Shown piece after piece: positions 7,742-15,167 of a stretch of 64,000 nt of DNA (positions within the stretch are counted from its first letter, which is position 1; each line of letters begins with the position of its first letter). The translations under genes were made by a program, and so were the position numbers. The stretch comes from Gammaproteobacteria bacterium (GTDB taxonomy: Bacteria > Pseudomonadota > Gammaproteobacteria > Pseudomonadales > Azotimanducaceae). The stretch is taken from contig JAUIAV010000003.1 of NCBI GenBank assembly GCA_030425195.1, positions 62,001 to 126,000 of the forward strand, in the 5' to 3' direction. The notes beneath the pieces are model-generated. The model made no database searches. It was not told the DNA's origin and saw nothing but the letters and a program-made list of their open reading frames with translations.

Positions 7742-8506
7742 ATGGTTTTCTGGGAAGTACCTATGGTGGTGTCTCGGATGAGACCCGACTCCAGACAGAG
7801 GCGTAAACTAGGGCTCCTGCTAGGAGTCGCCTTACTGATCACTGCTAACGCAGTAGCTTCTGATGAACAAGAAATGGTTTCTTACTATCAGATGGGCGAC
7901 CATGAGTTGCTGATTCCCGTCCGAAACGCCGCAAATGTGAACGCTACACCATTCTTCGGGGTTCTACAGGAAAAGCCAGAACAAACCGAAGCACTGAACA
8001 TTGTATTCGATCCAGTTCGGGTGAAAGAGGCGGTACCCGAGTTCGTGGTTTCAGAGACAATGAATGGAGAGTTGCAAAACAACATCGTAGCGGTTCTGAT
8101 GTATCTCGACGATGAGAACTTAGGTAGAGTGGACTCTATCCCGCCGCTAGCTCGTCAGATATGGGACGCAGAGGGCCCATACAGCTCTCGCCGGATAGCA
8201 CCGGTTCCGGGAGCACCGGGACTCTATAGGGCATACTACTATCCCGATGCGGATTGGACGTGGGTCGTTTTTTCTGCAGATCCTAACCTCGATAATTCTC
8301 TTGTTGATAAGCAATCTGTATATCTAGGCGCTTGTACCGAAGGTAGCTCTACCCATAGTTGCTTCTTCACGACCAGACTAGGTATTCCAGGACTAGCGAT
8401 TACCGTTACGATCGCCGAACTCAGCTTGACAATAAGAGACGAGTTGCTGGCACACATTGAAGGCGAGGTGCGCTCTTGGATCGTGCCCCCGTTAAAGTCG
8501 CGATAA
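7742..8506 (+). CDS. Hypothetical exported protein
   Basis: Up to 254 residues. A basic segment (SRQRRK) followed by a hydrophobic stretch LGLLLGVALLITANAVAS fits a Sec signal peptide, cleaved near residue 40 of the longest frame. The start is uncertain: ATG 7742, 7763 or 7778, the last giving the most normal signal peptide. The mature part (about 215 residues) has no recognisable motif; two cysteines near the C-terminal third (GACTEG, HSCFF) could form a disulfide. Base composition is lower in GC than neighbours, consistent with import on the element. Function unknown. Confidence 0.6.
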   Translation: MVFWEVPMVVSRMRPDSRQRRKLGLLLGVALLITANAVASDEQEMVSYYQMGDHELLIPVRNAANVNATPFFGVLQEKPEQTEALNIVFDPVRVKEAVPEFVVSETMNGELQNNIVAVLMYLDDENLGRVDSIPPLARQIWDAEGPYSSRRIAPVPGAPGLYRAYYYPDADWTWVVFSADPNLDNSLVDKQSVYLGACTEGSSTHSCFFTTRLGIPGLAITVTIAELSLTIRDELLAHIEGEVRSWIVPPLKSR

Positions 8507-8513
8507 TCACCAA

Positions 8514-8693
8514 TCACGGATTCCACACGTCTTCTGGCGTCAGATCCTGCGGATACTTCTCCGCCAATGCCTGCGCAGCCGTGGCCGCCTCATAGACGTT
8601 CTTTTCTTCGTATAGCTTCGCACCGAGTTTCGCGCAGGCCTCCGCCCGCTTCCGCCCGCTTCCGCCCGCTTCCGCCGCATGCACGAATACCAA
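8514..8693 (-). pseudogene. Fragment of an unrecognised gene interrupted by a 10-bp tandem repeat
   Basis: On the minus strand an open frame ends with ACAKLGAKLYEEKNVYEA and then a helix-rich tail finishing LTPEDVWNP before a TGA at 8514-8516. Its N-terminal part runs through 3.6 copies of a 10-bp repeat, which shifts the frame with each copy, and a stop codon lies just upstream of the possible TTG start at 8693. The tail looks truly coding (EEKNVYEAATAAQALAEKY); the rest is probably decayed. Confidence 0.4.
8641..8676. repeat. 10-bp tandem repeat (tccgcccgct)x3.6
   Basis: Three perfect copies (8641-8670) and a partial fourth (8671-8676). Because the unit is not a multiple of three, copy number changes would shift the minus-strand frame described here. 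Confidence 0.85.
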
Positions 8694-8807
8694 GATGCCC
8701 GCCTGAATAAAACCTCACTCTAGCCGGCGCCTTGAAGGAAGCGTTAGCTCTTTCGTCGACTTGCAGTGCAAACTAAGCAACCGCATTAACTCCTCCAAGA
8801 CTAGAGA

Positions 8808-9311
8808 ATGGATCTGAACCCTGTTCGAGATTTCTGGTCGCGAGGGCAGCGAGATCTTGCGACGCTATCCCAACTTCTGGAAGAGGTTCCTGAGCTCCAG
8901 ATCTTCGGCGACGCATATAGGATGACAATTGGCGCTCACGCCGTCAGATGTACGCTTCCTGGTCTTGCTTCCTGGATGCTCCAGAGAGCTCACAGCACGG
9001 GTATCGAGACGGCAATCGACGATCTAACGAGGTGTCTTTCCCAAGATAGGAATTCTGTCGTCTCCTGCACCTACTTCGCAGGACTAAAGCCTGCTGAAGA
9101 TGTTGACCTCGGGAACGACACACTACTCATGCCTTATCCCTACCCGCAGGTTCCATCACCGGGTGAGAAAGGTCCGAAAGCCACCGACGCCGGGTGCGGA
9201 CCAGTCCGAATCCGCCCGTGCCTACCAGATTCCAGCCTCAAAACCCCGAAATGTGACTCAGTTCTCATTCCGGGTGCCAACTTCGGCCGACAATTGGGGT
9301 TGTGCCCGTAA
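8808..9311 (+). CDS. Hypothetical protein, 3' end replaced at the att repeat
   Basis: The first about 120 residues (MDLNPVRDFWSRGQRDL... with a repeat-like Leu pattern LSQLLEEVPELQIFGDAYRM, then YFAGLKPAEDVDL) look like a genuine but unrecognised protein. From about 9180 the frame reads through the 45-bp att-like repeat (9185-9229) and non-coding sequence beyond it to a stop at 9311. The natural C-terminus was therefore probably lost when the element end was joined here; treat it as truncated or chimeric. Confidence 0.4.
   Translation: MDLNPVRDFWSRGQRDLATLSQLLEEVPELQIFGDAYRMTIGAHAVRCTLPGLASWMLQRAHSTGIETAIDDLTRCLSQDRNSVVSCTYFAGLKPAEDVDLGNDTLLMPYPYPQVPSPGEKGPKATDAGCGPVRIRPCLPDSSLKTPKCDSVLIPGANFGRQLGLCP
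9185..9229 (+). repeat. tRNA 3'-end copy 3 (right att-like end)
   Basis: A 45-bp perfect copy of 6923-6967; its last 23 bp equal the tRNA-Val 3' end including CCA. It marks the right limit of the AT-richer stretch. Confidence 0.85.
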
Positions 9312-9517
9312 ACACGGAAGTTCTGGTGGACTGGTTCCGGAATCTGTTCAAAACCCACGCCCAGAAGCGTATCGAAGCCCGCCGCAACGCGGAGGAAGCT
9401 CGGCGCACGGAGCATCGGCGCGCGGGTCCTCCAGCAGACGGACAGCTCGCCCACTCCGATCCCCGATCGGAATCCAGCAGACAGAAGGACGTCTCACGGC
9501 TACCCAAGGCGAGCTGA
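9302..9517 (+). CDS. Possible small basic protein
   Basis: A 71-residue GTG-start frame (MPVNTEVLVDWFRNLFKTHA, then a charged region QKRIEARRNAEEARR and a polar tail). The N-terminal half looks like an amphipathic helix. No family recognised and no clear ribosome site; it lies in the 320-bp gap between the right att copy and the monooxygenase, which otherwise holds nothing recognisable. Confidence 0.25.
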   Translation: MPVNTEVLVDWFRNLFKTHAQKRIEARRNAEEARRTEHRRAGPPADGQLAHSDPRSESSRQKDVSRLPKAS

Positions 9518-9552
9518 CGCCTGCCTCGCGCACGCACACCGGAACCGCTGCC

Positions 9553-11163
9553 TCAGTTGGACAGAGCGAACCCTTTGTACCCTTCCCGGGCAATCTCGTC
9601 GCATTTCTCCCGATAAACGCCGACACCGCCGATATACGGCAGGAACACCCGGGGTTTGCCGGGTACGTTTGCGCCCATGTACCAGGAGTTGGCGAGCGGA
9701 TAGAGCGTCTCGTCGGCCACCTCGTTGGTGTGCGCGACCCAGTCGTTCTGAGCCTGGGGTGTGGCTTCGATCGCCCGTAACCCCTGCTGCCGCAGGTGGT
9801 CGACACAGTCGGATATCCAGTCCACGTGCTGCTCGATGGACACCATCATGTTGGAGAGCACCGAGGGACTCTGAGGTCCTGTGACGGTGAACAGATTCGG
9901 GAATCCCGCGACCATGAGCCCCAGGTAGGTGGCCGGTCCATCTTTCCATTCATCCGCCAGCGACCGGCCCTCCCGGCCCCGGATGTCGATCTTCACGATC
10001 GACCCCGTCATGGCATCGAAGCCGGTGGCATAGATGATGATGTCGAACTCGAGATCTTCCTCCGAGGTTCTGATGGACGTCTCGGTGATCTCTTCGATGT
10101 CCGTCTTACGCAGATCGATCAGCCGTACGTGCGGCATGTTGAACGTGTTGTAGTACCCGGTATCCAGACAGGGACGCTTGGTGCCCACCGGATGGTTGTA
10201 GGGGCACAGCGCTTCTGCCGTGACCGGGTCCTTGACGATCTCCCGGATCCTTTCGCGGACGAACTCGGCCGCGGTTTCGTTGGCCTCTTTGTTGGTGATG
10301 AGATCATTGTAAGCGCCGAGAATGCCGATCAGCTGGCCGGCCTCCCAGCCTTCCCTGTAGGTTGCCTCGCGTTCCTCCGGGCTCACCTCCAGCGCGGACT
10401 GGAGCGCTTCCGGACCGGTCTGCCCGAAGAAGGACTCCCGCGCCTCCTGCCGCAATCCGGCATAGTCCGCCTTCGTGTCGTCGACCTCCCTGCGACCGAG
10501 AGGCCGGTTGCCCGCCGGAAAGGAGAAGTTTGGCGTGCGCTGAAAGACCGTGAGCTGCCCGCAGGTCTTGGCGATCTCGGGAATCGACTGGATCGCCGAC
10601 GAGCCGGTACCGATCACTGCCACCCGCTTACCGGCGAAATCGACGCCCTCCTTCGGGAACTTCTGGGTCTGGTACCACTCTCCCTTGAAACGATCGATAC
10701 CCGGGATCTCGGGCAGCTTCGGCGCGGACAGAGTGCCGACGGCAAGCACCACGTGCTGAGCGTCGATCACGTCACCCGCGTCGGTCGTCACCGTCCAGCG
10801 CGCCCGCTCCTCGTCCCAGGTCTGGGATTCCACGCGCGTGCTGAACTGGATGTCCCGTCTCAGGTCGTACCGGTCGGCGATGTGGTTGGCGTACCTGAGG
10901 ATCTCGGGCTGGGTGGAAAACTTCTCGCTCCACTCCCAGGTCTGCTCGAGCTCCGGGTCGAAAGAGAACGAATACTCGAGGCTGCGCACGTCGCAGCGCG
11001 CCCCCGGATAGCGGTTCCAGTACCAGGTACCGCCCACACCGCTGGCCGCATCGTAAGCGCGGACCCTGAATCCGAGCCCGCGGAGCTTGTGAATCAGGTA
11101 CATGCCGGCAAATCCGGCCCCGACCACCACCACGTCCAGTTCCGTCGTGAACTTCTGCGTCAT
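9553..11163 (-). CDS. Baeyer-Villiger-type flavin monooxygenase (variant fingerprint)
   Basis: A 536-residue FAD/NAD(P)H enzyme of the cyclohexanone-monooxygenase family. FAD-binding GAGFAG at 15-20, the family block GGTWYWNRYPGARCD at 44-58, and the second Rossmann motif GTGSSA at 185-190 are intact. The Baeyer-Villiger fingerprint FxGxxxHxxxWP appears at 159-170 as FKGEWYQTQKFP, so the usual His is Gln165 and Trp is Phe169. Substrates would be ketones or related carbonyls, forming esters or lactones. The ATG at 11163 is preferred over the GTG one codon earlier because of spacing to ggagg. Divergent from a GST gene. Confidence 0.88.
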   Translation of the reverse strand: MTQKFTTELDVVVVGAGFAGMYLIHKLRGLGFRVRAYDAASGVGGTWYWNRYPGARCDVRSLEYSFSFDPELEQTWEWSEKFSTQPEILRYANHIADRYDLRRDIQFSTRVESQTWDEERARWTVTTDAGDVIDAQHVVLAVGTLSAPKLPEIPGIDRFKGEWYQTQKFPKEGVDFAGKRVAVIGTGSSAIQSIPEIAKTCGQLTVFQRTPNFSFPAGNRPLGRREVDDTKADYAGLRQEARESFFGQTGPEALQSALEVSPEEREATYREGWEAGQLIGILGAYNDLITNKEANETAAEFVRERIREIVKDPVTAEALCPYNHPVGTKRPCLDTGYYNTFNMPHVRLIDLRKTDIEEITETSIRTSEEDLEFDIIIYATGFDAMTGSIVKIDIRGREGRSLADEWKDGPATYLGLMVAGFPNLFTVTGPQSPSVLSNMMVSIEQHVDWISDCVDHLRQQGLRAIEATPQAQNDWVAHTNEVADETLYPLANSWYMGANVPGKPRVFLPYIGGVGVYREKCDEIAREGYKGFALSN

Positions 11164-11355
11164 CACTCCCCTCCACTTCCCTACAGGTCGATCAGTGCCC
11201 CGTCCGAACGCGGGACCGCCTCCTGTTCAACTGATAACACAAGTTACTAACGCCTGTCTCGGCGAATCGGGATCCACGCCGTTCGGGTACATCTTTCCGG
11301 TTCATCTTTCTCGTTCATAATGGTGCGTCTGTCCCGTATCGAAGGAGCAAACACC

Positions 11356-11979
11356 GTGCTGACGCTCTACTACGCACCGGGTTCCTGTGCCAGGGCCTCC
11401 CACATTGCCCTGAGGGAGGCCGGTGCCGGGTTCGAGCTGCGGCTCGTGGACTTTGCCAGCAATGAGCAGCGTGGAGATGCCTATCGGAAGGTGAACCCGA
11501 AAGGCCGCGTACCCGCACTGGTCACCGACCGGGGTATCCTGACCGAGACGCCGGCCATTCTGACCTTCATCGCACAGAGCCATCCCGAGGCCGGTCTCGC
11601 GCCTCTGGACGATCCCTTCGAATTCGCCCGCGTTCAGGCGTTCCTGGCCTATCTGTGTGCCACCGTGCACGTGGCGCACGCCCACATCCGCAGAGGTGAG
11701 CGCTGGGCCGACGATCCCGCTGCGATCGCGGAGATGAAACGCAAGGCGCCGGAGGTCGTGGCCGGCTGTTTTCAACTGATCGAGGACGAGCTCTTTGCCG
11801 GCCCCTGGGCAACGGGTGATGACTACTCCATCGCCGATCCGTATCTGTTCACCATCACCCGATGGCTGCCGGTGCACAGGCTGGATTCGGCGAGCTACCC
11901 GAAGATTCAGGACCACGAACGCCGCATGCTGGAGCGGACGGCCGTTCAGGACGCCATCGCGACGGAAGAGGCAGGCTGA
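11356..11979 (+). CDS. Glutathione S-transferase, beta-like
   Basis: A 207-residue GST. The N-terminal thioredoxin-like half carries YYAPGSCARASHIALREAG, where the Cys matches the catalytic Cys of beta-class enzymes, then VNPKGRVPAL and LTETPAIL (cis-Pro and glutathione gamma-Glu contacts); the C-terminal half is all-helical with DDYSIADPYLF. The GTG at 11356 is chosen because gaaggag sits at the right distance; an upstream ATG (11320) adds 12 unlikely residues. It is followed two bases later by the cytochrome gene and is divergent from the monooxygenase. Confidence 0.88.
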   Translation: MLTLYYAPGSCARASHIALREAGAGFELRLVDFASNEQRGDAYRKVNPKGRVPALVTDRGILTETPAILTFIAQSHPEAGLAPLDDPFEFARVQAFLAYLCATVHVAHAHIRRGERWADDPAAIAEMKRKAPEVVAGCFQLIEDELFAGPWATGDDYSIADPYLFTITRWLPVHRLDSASYPKIQDHERRMLERTAVQDAIATEEAG

Positions 11980-11981
11980 CC

Positions 11982-12350
11982 ATGTGGCGCGCCGCACTCC
12001 TGATCCCGGTATTCGTGCTGCTGTTCGCCTGCAGCGAGGGCTCGAAACCGGAAACCGCAGAACCTCCTCCCGAGGACCCGGACTATCCGCTGATTTCCGG
12101 CTACGAGATCTACGAGGCGTTCTGCGCGTCCTGTCACGACACCGGCCGGGGCGGCGCACCGGTCACCGGCCGGCCCGAAGACTGGGAGGACCGATCCCAG
12201 CTCTGGGTGGCCGTGCTGGCCGGGCATGTGAAAGCCGGGTATCTGGAAATGCCTGCCAGAGGGGGGTCGTCGCCGCTGTCCGACCTCTCGGTCACAGAGG
12301 CTGTGGAGCACATGATGCTGCAGACGTTTCCGGAGAAGCCCGCCGACTGA
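11982..12350 (+). CDS. Class I cytochrome c lipoprotein (c5-like)
   Basis: A 122-residue protein with a lipoprotein signal (LLFACS, lipidated Cys about residue 18), one haem-binding CASCH motif in YEAFCASCHDTGRGG, and a distal Met within LEMPARGG, all as in small c5-type monohaem cytochromes. It should be a membrane-anchored periplasmic electron carrier. Translation starts two bases after the GST stop, so the two are likely co-transcribed although no functional link is obvious. Confidence 0.88.
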   Translation: MWRAALLIPVFVLLFACSEGSKPETAEPPPEDPDYPLISGYEIYEAFCASCHDTGRGGAPVTGRPEDWEDRSQLWVAVLAGHVKAGYLEMPARGGSSPLSDLSVTEAVEHMMLQTFPEKPAD

Positions 12351-12365
12351 CGGGGCTGAGCCTGG

Positions 12366-13682
12366 TCAGGCGTCGCCGTAGCCCACCAGCACCAGAATCA
12401 CCAGCAGAAAGATCGCCAGCATGGTGATCGTGTCCAGCGCACCCAGTGTGTGGTCGTCTTCGATCAGCTCGATGAGCACGAAGAAGGTCGGAAACAGCAG
12501 CACGAACAGCAGCACGTTGGAGAGACTGAAAACGATCGGCAGATCCACGTGTGCGGCACCCAGAACGCCTTCATACAGGCCGATGGCCAGCAGCGTGAAC
12601 GGCAGAACCAGGAACATGACCTGGGTAATACCGCCGAACGCGTTCGCCAGGGCGATTCTGTACTCACCTTTTCTGTGCGCCCGCCAGAGAATCACATACT
12701 CGCTCATGCCGGCCGAAACCGCGAGACAGACGGCGGTGGCGATGGGATTCAGGTTCAGATCTCCGATCGCCGTCTGTGCGAACTCGGAGACCCGTTCACC
12801 GCCGAACACCGCCAGCGCGGAACCGGCGACGAACAGCCAGGCGATGTTCGCCGCGGACGTCCGCTTCACCTGCTGGTAAACGTCGACCTTGCGTTGCTCG
12901 ACCTGGCTCTCGTCCAGCTCCAGGACCTGTTCGATCGAGCGTTCCTCCGACGCGTATTCGCCGATGAGCTTCATCAGATAGACGGCGAACACGCTGAACA
13001 TGATCAGCGCGAGCACGGTCATGTCGATCGGCGTGAAGGACTGCTTGCTGTGCTCACCGAGCGAAAACGTCAGCATCACGAGACCGATGACCGAACCCAG
13101 GCCTGCACCGGCGATCAGCAGCCGCGTGCCGACCTCCGTGATCGCCGTCGGCATCAGAAACCGCCCTTTTCTGTCCTTCGGCAGGAAGTAGGAATAGATG
13201 CTGAAGACAAAGGCGTTGTTGTAGATCGTCACCAGCGCGATGGTCATGGCGGCCAGCGGGCTCACGGGGATCACGAAACAGATGACGACGAGTTCGGGAA
13301 GTGTTGCGATGATTTCGCCGAGCGTTCCGGCAATGTAGTGATCCCACATCCGGCGCGCCGACAGACGTTCCGTCGCGGTGATCAGCGCCTCACAGGCGGA
13401 CTTGAGGATAATGAGCCCGACGGCCAGAGAGACGAGGCTTCGCACCAGCGGCGGCAGCGCGTAGCCGGCCGCCTCGAGCGGTACCATCGCGAGCCAGAGC
13501 GCGAAGCCGGCGAAGGCGGTCCAGACCCATGGAGCGTAGCCCCAGCGAAGAAGGTGCCGGGGCCAGCCGAGGTAGTGGCTGGCGAGTCTGCCCGGATCTA
13601 TCCCGGCCGCCTGCAGCCGGTCGGTGAACGGAGACGGGCGTGCCGGACGCGGATCGCGTTCCTCAGTCCTGGTGGACGGCAT
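12366..13682 (-). CDS. Sodium/calcium-exchanger superfamily antiporter
   Basis: A 438-residue inner-membrane protein of the cation/Ca2+ exchanger superfamily. The alpha-repeat signature appears as GTLGEIIATLPELVV with conserved acidic Glu, and in the second half as VCLAVSAGMSEYVILWRA; about ten hydrophobic segments surround a central cytoplasmic loop (SEERSIEQVLELDESQVEQRKVD, given in parts). Na+, K+, Ca2+ or H+ specificity cannot be read. The start at 13682 overlaps the end of the upstream 76-residue gene by 20 bp; a longer frame exists but begins inside that gene. Confidence 0.82.
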   Translation of the reverse strand: MPSTRTEERDPRPARPSPFTDRLQAAGIDPGRLASHYLGWPRHLLRWGYAPWVWTAFAGFALWLAMVPLEAAGYALPPLVRSLVSLAVGLIILKSACEALITATERLSARRMWDHYIAGTLGEIIATLPELVVICFVIPVSPLAAMTIALVTIYNNAFVFSIYSYFLPKDRKGRFLMPTAITEVGTRLLIAGAGLGSVIGLVMLTFSLGEHSKQSFTPIDMTVLALIMFSVFAVYLMKLIGEYASEERSIEQVLELDESQVEQRKVDVYQQVKRTSAANIAWLFVAGSALAVFGGERVSEFAQTAIGDLNLNPIATAVCLAVSAGMSEYVILWRAHRKGEYRIALANAFGGITQVMFLVLPFTLLAIGLYEGVLGAAHVDLPIVFSLSNVLLFVLLFPTFFVLIELIEDDHTLGALDTITMLAIFLLVILVLVGYGDA

Positions 13683-13893
13683 AGACCTCGTGCGCCAGCC
13701 ACTTGGCCTTGGCCGCGGCTTCCTGCCGGCCGATGTCCCGGGGATACCCTTCGCTCTGCGTGTGGCCGGCAACGGTCACGGTGAGGATGTACGGGTGCTC
13801 GTGATCCTCCACGTCCTCGAACTTCCAGTCGTAGGGGATCGTTTCTGTCTTCACGAACTGAAAGTCGTTGCTTCCGCTGTGCAGTGTCTTCAT
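13663..13893 (-). CDS. Small conserved-type hypothetical protein
   Basis: A 76-residue acidic/aromatic protein (MKTLHSGSNDFQFVKTETIP at the start; HPYILTVTVAGHTQSEGYP in the middle; helical KAKWLAHEVYAVHQD tail). The beta-beta-helix layout suggests a small folded cytosolic domain. No family recognised. It overlaps the antiporter start and probably forms an operon with it. Confidence 0.6.
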   Translation of the reverse strand: MKTLHSGSNDFQFVKTETIPYDWKFEDVEDHEHPYILTVTVAGHTQSEGYPRDIGRQEAAAKAKWLAHEVYAVHQD

Positions 13894-13973
13894 GTCAGGT
13901 TCCGGGCATGTGTCAAATTAGGGATCCGACCATATTCATTCTACCCGCCGCGGCTGAACATTCGTGAAATCAC

Positions 13974-15068
13974 TTAGCTTTGCCGGGAAGAAGGCCCGGA
14001 AATTCTGACCGGCATCCGCCGCGGGCCGAACTGCCCGGGCGCGGCATCGAAACGTCCAGGCACCGTGGTTCCGCACGCTTTACAGCAGCCGCGCCCATCC
14101 AGACCCCAGTACCCCAGCTGATACCAGTCCCGTTCGATCAGAAGCGCGTCGCAGCCCGGGCACCAGGTGCTGCCGCCGGTGCTGTCATGCACGTTTCCGG
14201 TGTATGCGAAGTGGACCCCGTTGCCTCGAGCGATCCGACGGGCGCGCTGCAGCGTTTCGGCCGGCGTGCTGGCCACGTCCCGCATTTTCCAGTCCGGGTG
14301 AAAAGCGGTGAAATGCATGGGCACGTCCGGCCCCAGATGCTCCACCACCCAGCCCGTCATGGCATCCAGCTCCGCGTCCGAATCGTTCTCGCCCGGGATC
14401 AGCAGCGTGGTGAGCTCCAGCCAGGTGTCCGTCTCCTGCTTGATGAACTCCAGGGTCTCGAGCACCGGCGCAAGATGGCCACCACAGATCCGATGATAGA
14501 AACGCTCCGTGAACGCTTTGAGATCCACGTTGGCCGCGTCCATGGCCGTGAAGAACGCCGCCCTGGGCAGAGGGTCCACATAGCCGGCCGTGACCGCCAC
14601 CGTTCTGACGTTCTGTTCGCGGCAGGCCGCTGCCACATCCAGCGCATACTCGAGGAAGATGATCGGATCGTTATAGGTGAAAGCGATGCTCCGGCAGGCC
14701 AGCTCCACCGCGACTTCCGCCAGCCGATCCGGCATCGCCGTGTCCGCCAGGGTGTCCATCTCCCGGGATTTGCTCATGTCCCAGTTCTGACAGAACTTGC
14801 AGGCGAGATTGCAGCCTGCGGTACCGAACGAGAGCACGCTGCTGCCCGGGTAGAAGTGATTCAGCGGTTTTTTCTCAATGGGGTCCACGCAGAAACCTGA
14901 TGAGCGGCCATAGCTGACCAGCCGGATCTCTCCGTCGAGATGCTGGCGCACGTAGCAGAGGCCCCGCTGCCCTTCCCGCAGCCGGCAGTGGCGCGGGCAG
15001 ACGTCGCACTGCAGCCGGCCATCCTCGTGCCGGTGCCAGTAGCTGGTGCTGACCACAGTCCTGTCCAT
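13974..15068 (-). CDS. amrS: AmmeMemoRadiSam system radical SAM enzyme
   Basis: A 364-residue radical SAM protein, close to PflA-like activases. N-terminal cysteines CDVCPRHC (21-28) and Cys38 form the family zinc/Fe-S-like knuckle; the [4Fe-4S] motif CNLACKFC has Cys86, Cys90 and Cys93; FTYNDPIIFLEY and the TLLIPGENDSD segment are typical of AmrS; the C-terminus has WCPGC and CCKAC. The biological product is not known. It is transcribed away from amrB and amrA, with a perfect inverted repeat lying 1 bp upstream of its ATG. Confidence 0.92.
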   Translation of the reverse strand: MDRTVVSTSYWHRHEDGRLQCDVCPRHCRLREGQRGLCYVRQHLDGEIRLVSYGRSSGFCVDPIEKKPLNHFYPGSSVLSFGTAGCNLACKFCQNWDMSKSREMDTLADTAMPDRLAEVAVELACRSIAFTYNDPIIFLEYALDVAAACREQNVRTVAVTAGYVDPLPRAAFFTAMDAANVDLKAFTERFYHRICGGHLAPVLETLEFIKQETDTWLELTTLLIPGENDSDAELDAMTGWVVEHLGPDVPMHFTAFHPDWKMRDVASTPAETLQRARRIARGNGVHFAYTGNVHDSTGGSTWCPGCDALLIERDWYQLGYWGLDGRGCCKACGTTVPGRFDAAPGQFGPRRMPVRISGPSSRQS

Positions 15069-15069
15069 G

Positions 15070-15104
15070 CTTGTTATATGGTGCCTCCGACCCCATATAA
15101 CAAG
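15070..15104. promoter_or_regulatory. Perfect 12-bp inverted repeat between amrS and amrB
   Basis: CTTGTTATATGG (15070-15081) and CCATATAACAAG (15093-15104) with an 11-bp spacer. It is AT-rich, sits immediately upstream of the amrS ATG and within the divergent promoter region of amrB. In amrS mRNA it would form a 12-bp hairpin with a GGAGG sequence in the loop. It may be an operator for an unknown regulator, a translational control hairpin, or both. Confidence 0.75.
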
Positions 15105-15167
15105 TCAATGGATGGACCGGCAGGCGTCTTGCCAGAACGGCTGAGCCGCCAGGAGAGACGGATACGG

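Larger units (their letters stand above)
6844..9229. mobile_element. Remnant of tRNA-Val-integrated element(s)
   Basis: Bounded by copies of the tRNA-Val 3' end at 6844, 6945 and 9207. The interior is visibly richer in A/T than the flanks, uses different codons and has few plausible genes, all unrecognised. No integrase, transposase or plasmid/phage replication gene can be seen, so it is either a decayed element or the leftover of a larger deletion. The middle and right copies share 45 bp (6923-6967 and 9185-9229), more than the tRNA core, so they likely come from the same element end. Confidence 0.65.

Noticed and set aside
8641..8676. CRISPR array
   Set aside because: The repeat is 10 bp in direct tandem with no spacers; there is no cas gene in the window.
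6865..9300. Integrase, transposase or phage gene in the tRNA-Val interval
   Set aside because: No tyrosine- or serine-recombinase motifs or DDE motif can be read in any frame.
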